DNA of 64,000 bases from Prevotella melaninogenica (GTDB taxonomy: Bacteria > Bacteroidota > Bacteroidia > Bacteroidales > Bacteroidaceae), in assembly GCF_018128065.1 (NCBI RefSeq), contig NZ_CP072360.1, positions 624,501 to 688,500 on the forward strand, in the 5' to 3' direction. The position numbers and the translations under genes are program-made. The notes below the pieces were generated by a model. That model did no database searches and was not told where the DNA came from. It was given only the letters and a program-made list of their open reading frames with translations. Positions 42,916 to 51,725 of this stretch are shown one piece after another (the stretch's first letter is position 1; each line of letters opens with the position of its first letter).

Positions 42916-43112
42916 TGAGTAGCTTTAATTAATTGCTGCAAAGGTACAAATTAAAGCAGATTAAACAAAGGAAATAAGAAGAAGAACAGCGCAGCAAGGA
43001 AAAGGTAGGGAAATAAGTATACAAAAAACAAATATCTAAGATTTCTTCCAAACGTTGGCATAATAAATACTCCCAATGTGAAAGATATTATTACATAAAA
43101 CACAAGATTAGT

Positions 43113-43212
43113 TTTGATTTTATGTTGCTGTCATTTTTAACATTTGACGCATCTCTCTGTAATGTAGCAAGTTAAGCCCCTACTACAACTGACAGGAATG
43201 ATAGCAAATTAT
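43113..43212 (+). repeat. About 95-nt dispersed repeat, copy 2
   Basis: Counterpart of the reverse complement of 18778-18873. It carries TGCTGTCA, TTTTAACATT, CTGTAAT, CAAGTTAAGC, CTACTAC and TGACAGGAATGA in the same order and spacing. It lies in the 382-nt spacer between gtrA and the first membrane paralogue. Confidence 0.75.
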
Positions 43213-43226
43213 TTTTATTGGTATTC

Positions 43227-43295
43227 AACACCCATTCACCCATCACCAATATAGACAAATCATCAACACCCATCATCCAACACCCATCACCCAAA
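43227..43295. repeat. AACACCCAT minisatellite
   Basis: AACACCCAT occurs at 43227, 43265 and 43279, among related CCCATCACC words, and ends 2 nt before the gtrA stop. Related words on the opposite strand occur at 60365-60415 and 61351-61383, where they are translated in two other genes. Confidence 0.65.
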
Positions 43296-43297
43296 CA

Positions 43298-43687
43298 TTA
43301 CTTCTTACGTAAGAAAAAACGCACTAAAAGGAAGTTGATCGGTACACAGATAGCGAACATAGGAATCAATGCTATCTGCTTGCTGAAGCCTAACCAAAGG
43401 AAGAGCTTTAGGCAACCACTCTGTAAGAGATAGTTGATGATATGTGAAAAGACAAACCCTGCTCCTCGTTTCGTTGTTGACTTTACACGGAAAGTGTAAT
43501 GGGTAGATGCGATATAGTTGAATGTAAAGCTAATGAGATAAGCAATAGTATTTGCAAAAAGAGGCTGTAACCAGTAAATCAGTAGCAGGTAAGTGGCATA
43601 TTGAATGGCCGCCGCAGATGATCCAACGATGATGAAACGTACGATTTCACCGAACTTATTCTTGTCTTTTATCCCATTTCTTAGCAT
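43298..43687 (-). CDS. GtrA family small membrane protein
   Basis: A 129-residue protein with four hydrophobic segments and the family sequence RFIIVGSSAAAIQYATYLLL near the start, then TFNYIASTHYTFR. GtrA-like proteins are thought to help move or anchor polyprenyl-phosphate sugars; Mycobacterium Rv3789 is one example. It is the last gene of a tight operon, 8 nt after the HAD phosphatase gene. Confidence 0.88.
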   Translation of the reverse strand: MLRNGIKDKNKFGEIVRFIIVGSSAAAIQYATYLLLIYWLQPLFANTIAYLISFTFNYIASTHYTFRVKSTTKRGAGFVFSHIINYLLQSGCLKLFLWLGFSKQIALIPMFAICVPINFLLVRFFLRKK

Positions 43688-43695
43688 TTTATTCC

Positions 43696-44295
43696 TTATT
43701 TTCTGAAAGGTTTGTAATAGCCTTTGTCGGCAAAGTCAAGTAGTTCTTTATCGCCTCTACTGTCACCGAAAGCTATTAAGTCGTAGGCTTCTCGATGTGG
43801 ATAAAGTGCTGTTAGGCGGTTTACTTTCTCTTGTCCGTAGCAGTTCTTGGTGGTAAATCGTCCTGTTAGGCTACCTTCCTTAGTTTCAATTTGAGTTCCT
43901 AATATCTGTATCTTTTTGTCGGTTTCATCGAAAAAAGGTCGTACCCAGTTGTCGATACTTGCACTGATGATGAGTACTGTTGCGTGCTCCTCTTCAATAG
44001 CCTTCCTTACTTTTTCTACTCCAGCAGGGCGAAGCAGATGTTTGTTTTGCTGTGCAAAACGTGTGCAGAGTGCGTTGAAAGCGTCATTTTTTACGCCTTT
44101 GAAGAAGTATGAGAATATCTTCTGTTTTACTTTCCCATTAGAATAAAGGTGTAACTTCATCAGGATAAGTAGGGGAGAAAAGAGTAGAAAGCCCAAAAGC
44201 ATCTGTCCACTTCCTTTTGCAAAGCGGATAAATTCAAGGAGAGTGTCCTTAGTAGTCAGTGTGCCATCGAAGTCGAAAGCATATATCTTTCTCAT
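43696..44295 (-). CDS. HAD-IB family phosphatase
   Basis: A 199-residue haloacid-dehalogenase phosphatase. Motif I is YAFDFDGTLTTKDTL at the N-terminus, motif II is VLIISAS, and the late motif is IAFGDSRGDKELL. It resembles SerB-like HAD-IB enzymes. Located 3 nt after the UbiA gene, it is a candidate for removing phosphate from a polyprenyl-phosphoryl-pentose phosphate. Other substrates are possible. Confidence 0.88.
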   Translation of the reverse strand: MRKIYAFDFDGTLTTKDTLLEFIRFAKGSGQMLLGFLLFSPLLILMKLHLYSNGKVKQKIFSYFFKGVKNDAFNALCTRFAQQNKHLLRPAGVEKVRKAIEEEHATVLIISASIDNWVRPFFDETDKKIQILGTQIETKEGSLTGRFTTKNCYGQEKVNRLTALYPHREAYDLIAFGDSRGDKELLDFADKGYYKPFRK

Positions 44296-44298
44296 GCC

Positions 44299-45189
44299 CT
44301 ATTGGATATTCTTAAGTACGTAAATAATGAAGAGGAATGTCAAACCAAAGGCTAAGACGGTGAGTTGCATAAAGCGATCGTGTATCATCACCTTCGTTGG
44401 GTCACCACTTTTCTTGTCAACTACTGAAATCTGAATATAACGCAACAGTCCTAAGAGTACGAAAACACTGGTTAGATAAAGGTAATCTGTATGAAAGTTC
44501 TGAATTGTTTCAGGACTCATGGTGTACATAATGTAACACACGAGGGTTACACTTGCTGTTATCGTGATAGCCTGATTGATGAAGGTGAGGTTATAACGAA
44601 TCGTGTTTTGGCGTGGTGCGTGCCCTGTCTCATTCATTCTCACTACGTCATCACGTCGTTTTGCAAACGATAAGAAGAGCATTAGCAAGAATGTCATGAG
44701 CACAATCCACTTACTCAGTTGTATGTTTGTTGCATATCCTCCTGCAAGAATACGAAGTACAAATCCGAAAGCAACGATACACACGTCGATGATCGCATAG
44801 CGTTTTAGTCGTAGGCAATAGGCAATGTTTAATAACCAGTAGAAGAGTATCACGCTGGCCGTTTCAACTTGGTGGGAAGGTAACAAAAACGTCGAAGTCA
44901 TCGATAAGATGAACATCAATCCCATCAAGATATAACCTTGTACGATGCTTACCGCACCTGATGCCAACGGACGGTTGCGTTTTACAGGATGTTGGCGGTC
45001 ATCGTTGATATCTATAATGTCATTGAGACAGTAGATTGAAGAGGCTGTTAGACTAAACGCAAGGGTTGTAATCAGTCCTGCATAAACGGCATTCCACCGT
45101 AGCAATGCTCCTCCGAAGAATACTGGGAGAAGAACAATGAGGTTCTTTATCCACTGATGTGGGCGAATTAACTGTATGAGATTTCTCAT
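44299..45189 (-). CDS. UbiA prenyltransferase, decaprenyl-phosphate phosphoribosyltransferase-like
   Basis: A 296-residue membrane enzyme with about eight or nine spans. The start LIRPHQWIKNLIVLLPVFF and the first Asp motif CLNDIIDINDDRQHPVKRNR match the branch that transfers phosphoribose from PRPP to polyprenyl phosphate (mycobacterial Rv3806c) better than the quinone branch. It overlaps the upstream acyltransferase by 4 nt (ATGA) and is 3 nt from the HAD gene. A polyprenyl-phosphoryl-pentose route is inferred from this grouping. Confidence 0.85.
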   Translation of the reverse strand: MRNLIQLIRPHQWIKNLIVLLPVFFGGALLRWNAVYAGLITTLAFSLTASSIYCLNDIIDINDDRQHPVKRNRPLASGAVSIVQGYILMGLMFILSMTSTFLLPSHQVETASVILFYWLLNIAYCLRLKRYAIIDVCIVAFGFVLRILAGGYATNIQLSKWIVLMTFLLMLFLSFAKRRDDVVRMNETGHAPRQNTIRYNLTFINQAITITASVTLVCYIMYTMSPETIQNFHTDYLYLTSVFVLLGLLRYIQISVVDKKSGDPTKVMIHDRFMQLTVLAFGLTFLFIIYVLKNIQ

Positions 45190-46211
45190 TTTATCCTTTT
45201 CTCTATGGGGGTTATGACTCGTTCAAGTATCGTGTGTAGAAGCCATGCTAAAACCAGTGTGGTGACAGTTGTTACTAAGAAAGTAGTCCAGTAAGACCAG
45301 TTGTATTTCTCCACATAGTCCAAAACAAAGTGTGCATGAATTAGATACGCTTCTAAACTTAATGCCCCAATGAACTTGAACGCTTTGTTTATCACCTTTG
45401 GCGTTCTCCGGAAGACACGGTTCAGAAGGAGTATCGTTGTAATGGTAAGAGGGATATAGAGCATTCTTTCGAGGAAGAGTGGGAAATGTCCGTGCTTTTC
45501 TTGTTCGAGGAAAATGCTTGCTGCGAGCGCCATTATGAACATTAACCATATCATCCAGATGGATGTTCCATCCATTGTCTCCTTTCGTTTCACCGCTGCC
45601 GCAATGTTGATTCCAATGAAGAAGATAGGTATACGACTCCAAAATATCTCCAAATGACCTAATGCGTTATGGATGGGCGTGACATACTGTACAAGGATAC
45701 ACCACATAATCATCATCACAGGTAGCCATCGATAAATCGGATGCTTGATGATAAGGTTCATATAAAACGGACTAACAAGATAGAGAAAGATGATGGCAGG
45801 GATATACCAGAACGTTAACTCGTCGTGTAGCCAGAAGTCCCAGTTTATTGTTATATCACCGATGAGATCGATGAAACTCGTGCTTTGTCCGCTATGTCCT
45901 ACGAGGTCAGGGCAGAGATAATCTGGGATATAATATAGACAAGCTATGATGAACCATGCCGGATAAATACGTAAGAGACGGCGGATATAAAAATGTCGAA
46001 ATGAAGGAGTCTTGGTCCATGAGAACCAGAGTCCCATACCGCTAAGGAAAAGGAAGATGTCTACACCAATATTCCCCATCCTTCTTAATCCGAAGAATAG
46101 GTCTTCTCTTGGCAAACTGACATGAAAGAGGATGACGAAGAGCATGGCTGCTCCCATCAATTCACCACGATAGCGGCTTATGTTAGCTAATTCGATGTCT
46201 TTTATCTTCAT
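45186..46211 (-). CDS. Acyltransferase family 3 (OafA-like) membrane protein, second
   Basis: An integral O-acyltransferase of 341 residues. Motifs seen are RGELMGAAMLFVILFHVS, FLFLSGMGLWFSW and FYIRRLLRIYPAWF, followed by about ten membrane segments. Family members acetylate surface glycans or lipids. It overlaps the UbiA gene by 4 nt and is 36 nt after another acyltransferase gene. Confidence 0.88.
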   Translation of the reverse strand: MKIKDIELANISRYRGELMGAAMLFVILFHVSLPREDLFFGLRRMGNIGVDIFLFLSGMGLWFSWTKTPSFRHFYIRRLLRIYPAWFIIACLYYIPDYLCPDLVGHSGQSTSFIDLIGDITINWDFWLHDELTFWYIPAIIFLYLVSPFYMNLIIKHPIYRWLPVMMIMWCILVQYVTPIHNALGHLEIFWSRIPIFFIGINIAAAVKRKETMDGTSIWMIWLMFIMALAASIFLEQEKHGHFPLFLERMLYIPLTITTILLLNRVFRRTPKVINKAFKFIGALSLEAYLIHAHFVLDYVEKYNWSYWTTFLVTTVTTLVLAWLLHTILERVITPIEKRIK

Positions 46212-46247
46212 TTTGATGCGATGAAATCGTATGTTTTAATATTTTCT

Positions 46248-47417
46248 TTATTTCAGTTTGGGACTCGGAATCTTCTTCATTAACTCCTTAAATAACCATG
46301 CTAAGCAGAGCGAAGCAATGATGTATAGAAGAAGTCCTGTCCAATAATCGCCTTCTTTAGAGATAGGGATAAATATCTTCCTTGTGATAGGGTGACAGAT
46401 AAAGAGGGCTGCTGAAATGCTGCCAACCCATGACAGAATGTTCATTAACGATAGGTTTTTACAATCAATAATTGCTTCTAAGCGACTTAAAAGCTTCACG
46501 AATGTAATGGAAGCGATGCAGACAGCGAGAGGCACAAAATACCATGTCAGATAGCTGAAGCTCATCAATACAATCGCAAACACTGACAGGATAAAGGCGA
46601 CAAGGTTAGTTGCTGTACTCCATGGGCACACGTATCTTGCGTAAAGCAGACCAGCACCGAAGGGTAACATTCCACCGACAAAGTTGTATCTCCATCTGTT
46701 CAAAGCATCACTTTCTGGGTCACAAGCTATTTGAATAGCAAAGCATAGGACTATCAATGTCATATTCCATGCCCAATGACGGTGATAAAGCAGTAGTCGA
46801 TAGACGATATATAGCTGAATCATAAGTCCAAAGAACCAGTATGGGCCTGGCCAAATAATGTCGTCAGGGTGGGGAAGAAGATTGTTGAAAAGTCCCATTT
46901 GTCCGATAATGTCCATCACCTTGTAATGATGCTGATCTATGGTCATAGCGTCAACCATTGTAAAAGCAACGAAGCCGACAATCATCATGCGGAAGAGTTT
47001 CAGCCAATGGTATTTGATGAAACCGAAGAGCGGGAGTTTTCTTTCTGTGTACTGATTGTTAGTAGGAGTTACAATAGCTCTCTTTTCATACTTCATTGTC
47101 AAGCCATAAGCTGACAGAAAGAGGAATACGGGTACACCATAGTGCCCAAAGAAAGATAGTATGTGAAAGAAGAAAAGTTCATTCCATGAACCTTGGAGCA
47201 CCTGATAAAGTCCGTCTACATTACGTTGGAAGTATTGATATTCGTTCTCTTTCACCACTGGTCGCAGCCAATGGCAGTAGTTATGCAGGAAGATGCCAAT
47301 GATAGCAAGTCCACGCAATGCGTTACATTCCATCCTTGTAAGTGTTTCTTCACTATTCTTTCCCGATGAAAAGGACGAAATTTTGTTTTTTTTAGAGCTA
47401 AATATCTTATCGAACAT
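46248..47417 (-). CDS. Acyltransferase family 3 (OafA-like) membrane protein, first
   Basis: A 389-residue integral O-acyltransferase. After a short basic N-terminus (KIFSSKKNKISSF) come ALRGLAIIGIFLHNYCHW and FGHYGVPVFLFLSAYGL, the usual first two conserved blocks. About ten membrane spans. It is only distantly similar to its neighbour at 45186, so not an obvious recent duplicate. It follows the phosphoethanolamine-transferase-like gene by 86 nt. Confidence 0.87.
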   Translation of the reverse strand: MFDKIFSSKKNKISSFSSGKNSEETLTRMECNALRGLAIIGIFLHNYCHWLRPVVKENEYQYFQRNVDGLYQVLQGSWNELFFFHILSFFGHYGVPVFLFLSAYGLTMKYEKRAIVTPTNNQYTERKLPLFGFIKYHWLKLFRMMIVGFVAFTMVDAMTIDQHHYKVMDIIGQMGLFNNLLPHPDDIIWPGPYWFFGLMIQLYIVYRLLLYHRHWAWNMTLIVLCFAIQIACDPESDALNRWRYNFVGGMLPFGAGLLYARYVCPWSTATNLVAFILSVFAIVLMSFSYLTWYFVPLAVCIASITFVKLLSRLEAIIDCKNLSLMNILSWVGSISAALFICHPITRKIFIPISKEGDYWTGLLLYIIASLCLAWLFKELMKKIPSPKLK

Positions 47418-47503
47418 TGTCTTTTTTTATCTTATAATCTAATATTCTTTTTGAGTACTTCGGATTGAAATGCGATTGAAGAGGTTGCGTTTTAATTGAA
47501 CTC

Positions 47504-49357
47504 TTATTTTCTTTTAAGGGTTGTTTCCTTTTCAGAAGGGCGGATAAGTTTATCGTAATCGGTTGTGTTCTTGAGTATTCTTGGTCGATTTTCGTTGTAT
47601 TGTGGACTAAGAATATTATACTCAGCATGATAATCTTTTGTATGAATACCTGCCAAATAAAGTAGCATGTGCGGTAGGGCATCGGTCATAAAACGTCGTT
47701 TCTTGGCACCGATGATTTCATGGAAAATCTCTGGATGATTAGTGACATACTTGTGGGAACAGTAGACCCAGAATGGGATTTCAAACTCATAGTGTGCCAA
47801 ATCATAGTCAATGGCTGCTGAGTGTTTACGACAGATGAAGCCTCGATTACCCTCATAGCACTCTTCACCATGATCAGGCATATAGATAATGATAGCATCT
47901 TTATTCTCGAAACGACTGATAATAGCATCAACGATCGAGTCATTATATAGGACAGCATTGTCATAATCAGCCAACATTTGTCGTTGTTTCCCGTCAAGAT
48001 CTGCACGTTTCTTCGCATAATCTTCTGCCTTAAAGTGGCGACGGTCGCTCGGGAAACGTTGTTTATATTTAACATGCTGTCCGAGCAGATGGAAGATAAT
48101 GAGATTGTGATTGGTATTGTGTTCTTGCTGATTTTTATCGTAATCATCGAGCAAACCACGATCAAATCGATATAATTGAGTGTTTCGGGAATCGAACATT
48201 GCCTCCGAAAGTTCTGGATGATTCAAGAAGAATCCACCGCTAAAATCATATACAGCCTGCTTAGCCTTTGGCAAGAACTGATTGGTAATGAAGGTTACAT
48301 GATAGCCTGCTTTGCGGAATAATGAAGGAAAGAGAGGATAGTCACACCAGTCGCCTTTTTGTCCAACAACGTGTAGGGAAAAGACATTCTTAAAGACGAA
48401 GCTCGTCAGATTCCACGGTGCTACGACATCCTTAAACGGTATAAGCAAACCAGACTTTTCACGCTTAATCTGTCGTGGAGTTGTCGGCATGAAATAACCA
48501 TACTGTTGCGAATGGTGCTTCCCATAGCTTTCACCGATGATAAGGACAATATTTGGCGATTTGAAGGAACAGCTATCTACACTCATCTTGTCTTTTGCTT
48601 CGATGAGTCGGTCGATTTGTTGCGATGCCAACTCGTTGGAGAAGATACTGAAGGCAAGTCGGTAAACGGGTAAATAGAACTGTGTGCAGTCATCTGTTGT
48701 TAGTTCATGTTCCACAGAACCGATGGTGTCTAAAGAGAACATCTGTACCATTTCTTTCTTGTTATGGGCTGAGGCTTCTATCGCCCATCCAAGAATTACG
48801 ATACAAATACCACCAAGGATGTAATAGCTGTGGTTGATGATTTGCTTGACGATCGTGATTCTGTAGCTGATAGCTGGTGGCAGTTTTACCTTCTTTAGAA
48901 ATGTTGTTAGGATATGAATAAGCATAACAAGCAGTAGTAATCCTACACTTGAGAGGATAAGGTCGGAGGTAAAATAGCTGCTGAAAAACTCGCTTGCCTC
49001 ACGCTCATCCGTCTCGCCGACAAGTAGGAGCATTGACGGATTGAGTGTTGATTGGAACTTTACCCAACAGAAGAGGTCAATAAGACTTGTTCCGTAAGCG
49101 ATGATATACAAAAAAGCACGAATCCAACGGCGAATCTTTAGAGGTATCAGCGATAGAATGATACAGATGATATAAAGGTCAAGGAATAACTCTAACCAAA
49201 GATTACTATATACAGCAGCATGGGGGTTGTTGGTAGGCAACTCCGCATACGATACTAATATACCGATAAGGTACATAAAGAAAAAGAATGAGGCGTTGTC
49301 CTTAATAGGCTGATATGCCTTATTCAATAAGCTGACTGCGTATTTAGCAAAATTCAT
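47504..49357 (-). CDS. Phosphoethanolamine transferase-like membrane enzyme
   Basis: A 617-residue protein of the EptA/CptA alkaline-phosphatase superfamily. Five hydrophobic segments occupy the first about 210 residues. The periplasmic catalytic domain begins with SPNIVLIIGESYGKHH and TTPRQIK, and ends with the metal site YMPDHGEECYE. WNLTSFVFKNVFS is a candidate for the nucleophile Thr region. The ATG at 49357 is preferred over 49390 because the -7 box at 49379-49386 lies between them. It likely modifies lipid A core or another surface glycan with phosphoethanolamine and leads the operon. Confidence 0.82.
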   Translation of the reverse strand: MNFAKYAVSLLNKAYQPIKDNASFFFFMYLIGILVSYAELPTNNPHAAVYSNLWLELFLDLYIICIILSLIPLKIRRWIRAFLYIIAYGTSLIDLFCWVKFQSTLNPSMLLLVGETDEREASEFFSSYFTSDLILSSVGLLLLVMLIHILTTFLKKVKLPPAISYRITIVKQIINHSYYILGGICIVILGWAIEASAHNKKEMVQMFSLDTIGSVEHELTTDDCTQFYLPVYRLAFSIFSNELASQQIDRLIEAKDKMSVDSCSFKSPNIVLIIGESYGKHHSQQYGYFMPTTPRQIKREKSGLLIPFKDVVAPWNLTSFVFKNVFSLHVVGQKGDWCDYPLFPSLFRKAGYHVTFITNQFLPKAKQAVYDFSGGFFLNHPELSEAMFDSRNTQLYRFDRGLLDDYDKNQQEHNTNHNLIIFHLLGQHVKYKQRFPSDRRHFKAEDYAKKRADLDGKQRQMLADYDNAVLYNDSIVDAIISRFENKDAIIIYMPDHGEECYEGNRGFICRKHSAAIDYDLAHYEFEIPFWVYCSHKYVTNHPEIFHEIIGAKKRRFMTDALPHMLLYLAGIHTKDYHAEYNILSPQYNENRPRILKNTTDYDKLIRPSEKETTLKRK

Positions 49358-49378
49358 GTAGGCGTATTTATTTACTTG

Positions 49379-49386
49379 CAAAGTTA
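49379..49386 (-). promoter_or_regulatory. -7 element of the envelope operon
   Basis: TAACTTTG on the minus strand, 21 nt before the ATG at 49357, at the head of the transferase-acyltransferase-UbiA-HAD-gtrA gene run. It decides the start of the first gene. Confidence 0.6.
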
Positions 49387-49476
49387 ACACTATTTTTAAG
49401 ATAAGTCAAAGCTTAGGGGTAAAATAATACAATCTGAGTAGGTAAGTGCCTTTTCGTCCGTTTTCTGTTATCAACC

Positions 49477-49546
49477 GCACATGTCGTGCTAAGCCTCCGC
49501 ACGTCTGGTATTAAGCCTCCGCACGAAGCGTGTTGGGCATATGCAC
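49477..49546. repeat. 22-bp-phased palindrome array, locus D
   Basis: Units GCAC-N5-GTGC, GCAC-N5-GTAT and GCAC-N5-GTGT start at 49477, 49499 and 49521, with a half unit at 49543. The 9-nt linker is TAAGCCTCC twice. It is the clearest copy of the family in layout and lies in the 333-nt spacer between the nadD stop and the upstream end of the envelope operon. Nothing else was seen there. Confidence 0.9.
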
Positions 49547-49690
49547 AAGCATAGAAGATGACATAAGTGATTGCTGAAGTGTATAAGTAATGTTGTAAGT
49601 TACGAATGATTGGCTGTGTAATGAAGGTTTATGAAGTCGACCAATCATTTTCTTTGCTGAAAGCTATTTGTGTTCAGTAGGTGTTATGGC

Positions 49691-50317
49691 TTAATAAAGT
49701 CGTTGGATATCATTTAAAATCTCTTCAGGTACGAGTTTACTTATATCTTCGCCTTGCTCTACTCGTTGGCGGACGTCGGTGCTACTGACATCGATGAGTG
49801 GGGTTTGGAGTAGGCTAACGTTTGTGGGGAGGGTAGATTTATCTATTTCTTGACCACGTCGTGGATAAACAACGATCTTGTAATTAGAAAGGATGTCTTC
49901 TGCATGATACCATCGGTCGAAAGCTGCCCAGTTGTCTCCACCAACGAGAAGGGTGAAGCGATGAGTAGGGTAGTTATGGCTGAGATGTTGTAGCGTGTTC
50001 CAAGTATAAGAAGGCTTCGGAAGTTGGAACTCATAGTCTGAAGCCCTGAAATGTGGGTTGTCGGCTATTGCTTTGCGCACTAATTCTAATCGAAGGTGGT
50101 CAGCTAAGAGCTGCTGATTTACTTTGAATGGGTTTTGAGGTGACACAAAAAACCATACCTCGTTTAAGTTTTCTTTCTCAAGGAAAGCCTTTGCAAGGGC
50201 AATATGTCCGTTATGGATAGGGTTGAAAGAACCTCCAAAGATGCCAATGGAAGCCTCCCCCAACCCCTCCGAAGGGAGGGGAGTGCTAATAGTGGTGAAA
50301 TGAGATGATGGTTTCAT
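49691..50317 (-). CDS. nadD: Nicotinate-nucleotide adenylyltransferase with repeat-derived N-terminus
   Basis: NadD makes deamido-NAD from nicotinate mononucleotide and ATP. The 208-residue protein contains GIFGGSFNPIHNGHIALA, VSPQNPFK, LVGGDNWAAFDRWY and the ISSTxxR-like DVSSTDVRQRVEQG. The conserved first strand begins at residue 24, right after a segment encoded by a hairpin repeat (STPLPSEGLGEAS, residues 11-23). No Met lies between that segment and the domain, so the ATG at 50317 is the only usual start. It is the last gene of yicC-gmk-nadD. Confidence 0.93.
   Translation of the reverse strand: MKPSSHFTTISTPLPSEGLGEASIGIFGGSFNPIHNGHIALAKAFLEKENLNEVWFFVSPQNPFKVNQQLLADHLRLELVRKAIADNPHFRASDYEFQLPKPSYTWNTLQHLSHNYPTHRFTLLVGGDNWAAFDRWYHAEDILSNYKIVVYPRRGQEIDKSTLPTNVSLLQTPLIDVSSTDVRQRVEQGEDISKLVPEEILNDIQRLY
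50254..50289 (-). repeat. CTCC-hairpin repeat inside nadD
   Basis: In gene sense TTAGCACTCCCC, then CTCCCTTCGGAGGGG and TTGGGGGAGG. It encodes residues 10-22 of NadD and ends where the conserved domain starts. It is inverted relative to the copy at 50448-50477; the two bracket 158 nt that contain the nadD start and the gmk-nadD spacer. Confidence 0.85.
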
Positions 50318-50447
50318 GACGGTGTTTTGAGGCTTTAACTGTTCTGTTATGGGCTGATGGCTACAGTATATTATATGTCAGAACAACTATGGAGGATCTA
50401 AACTATATAACAAATACTCCCTTCTTATTCTTCTTGTTGGATTGAGG

Positions 50448-50477
50448 CTCCCCTCCCTTCGGAGGGGTTGGGGGAGG
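50448..50477 (+). repeat. CTCC-hairpin repeat after the gmk stop
   Basis: CTCCCCTCCCTTCGGAGGGG plus a GGTTGGGGGAGG tail on the plus strand. Its end is 5 nt from the gmk stop codon (complement of 50483-50485). In gene sense it follows the stop as CCTCCCCCAACCCCTCC. Confidence 0.85.
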
Positions 50478-50482
50478 CTTCT

Positions 50483-51586
50483 TTATCTTTCTAAAAATGC
50501 CTTCACTACCTTATAAGTCTCTTGCTTTGCTTTCTCAAGGTCGTCATTGACGATAATCTTGTCGAACTTCTCTGCAAAGGTGAGTTCTTCTGAAGCCTTG
50601 GCAAGGCGGCTTTCAATTGCCTCCGCACTGTCTGTTTGTCTGCCAACAAGGCGGCGACGGAGTTCTTCTACTGATGGGGGCTGGATGAAAAGACTTAAAG
50701 CACGGTCACCATAATACTTTTTGATGTTGCAGCCTCCTTTCACATCCACATCAAAAATAACGTTCTGTCCTGCTGCTGACTGGCTCTCTACCTGTGCTTT
50801 CAATGTGCCATAGTAACGGTTCTCATAAACCTCTTCATACTCAAGAAACTCACCTTTTGCAATCTTCTCCTTAAACTGTTCAGGTGAAAGGAAGATATAT
50901 TCTACACCATTCTGCTCTGTACCGCGTGGCGCACGAGTAGTACAACTTATAGAGAAAGCCAACTTTAATTCTGGATGTTCCTGCATCAACCACTGTACGA
51001 TGGTACTTTTACCAGAGCCAGAAGGTGCGGAGAGGATGAGTAACCTCCCCCCACCCCTCCGAAGGAGGGGAGTGCCTAACGGACAGTCGTGGGACGTGTT
51101 AGGAACCGATGTGATGTTAGAAGTGTCTTCCTGTATCTTAGCTGCTGGTGTTATATTAGCAGATTGGTTTTCAGATGAAAGCTTGTTCATAGCTGTTTTT
51201 ATTTTGTTTAATACTTTATCGAGATTTTGAAGGACTTCCTCGTTAGAGAACCTTATGATATGAAAGCCAAAATGTTGAAGGTAAGCATCTCGTTCTCTAT
51301 CGCTTAATTGCTGTTCTTCTGCGAGGTGATAATCTCCGTCAACTTCTATTATAAGATTTAATGAAAGACATACGAAGTCAGGGATATAATCATAGACAGG
51401 ATGTTGTCGGCGAAAACGTACACCTAATTGTTTTCCTCTCAAGTGCTCCCACAAAAGTTCTTCTGCTTTAGTAGGATGCTTCCTGTTATATTTTGCATTT
51501 TGACAAAGTAGCTGATAGGTAGAAGTGTCATTCGTATGATAATGAAGGCTTCCGAAATAACGATGTCCCTTATCTTCTTTCTCCAT
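50483..51586 (-). CDS. gmk: DUF559 nuclease-like domain fused to guanylate kinase
   Basis: Residues 181-367 are guanylate kinase (GMP to GDP): P-loop LILSAPSGSGKSTIV, CTTRAPRGTEQNGVEY, FLEYEEVYENRYYGT and DVDVKGG. Residues about 20-130 are a DUF559 domain of the PD-(D/E)XK type: NRKHPTKAEELLWEHLRGK, VRFRRQHPVYDYIPDFVC, IIEVDGDYH, LQHFGFHIIRFSNEEVL. A polar linker follows. Residues 168-181 (CPLGTPLLRRGGGR) are encoded by a CTCC-hairpin repeat that directly abuts the kinase. No Met precedes the kinase closer than residue 133, so the kinase depends on this frame. Kinases of this family normally have about 190-210 residues. The gene lies between yicC and nadD, the usual order. Confidence 0.9.
   Translation of the reverse strand: MEKEDKGHRYFGSLHYHTNDTSTYQLLCQNAKYNRKHPTKAEELLWEHLRGKQLGVRFRRQHPVYDYIPDFVCLSLNLIIEVDGDYHLAEEQQLSDRERDAYLQHFGFHIIRFSNEEVLQNLDKVLNKIKTAMNKLSSENQSANITPAAKIQEDTSNITSVPNTSHDCPLGTPLLRRGGGRLLILSAPSGSGKSTIVQWLMQEHPELKLAFSISCTTRAPRGTEQNGVEYIFLSPEQFKEKIAKGEFLEYEEVYENRYYGTLKAQVESQSAAGQNVIFDVDVKGGCNIKKYYGDRALSLFIQPPSVEELRRRLVGRQTDSAEAIESRLAKASEELTFAEKFDKIIVNDDLEKAKQETYKVVKAFLER
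51044..51082 (-). repeat. CTCC-hairpin repeat in the gmk linker
   Basis: Gene sense: CCGTTAGGCACTCCCC, CTCCTTCGGAGGGG, TGGGGGGAGG. It is translated as the 14 residues just before the kinase domain. It faces the copy at 51726-51764 in inverted orientation, and the DUF559-coding part lies between the two. Confidence 0.88.
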
Positions 51587-51725
51587 AGCGTCAACTTAAT
51601 AAGTTTGCAGGTCTTTTATAATTATGAAAGAAACTTTTTGTTATGAGTATCGGTACTATCTACTGTTATCATAATGGAGTTTTGTCCTTGTTAATGTTTT
51701 ATTTATAATTTCTGCAAACTATACC

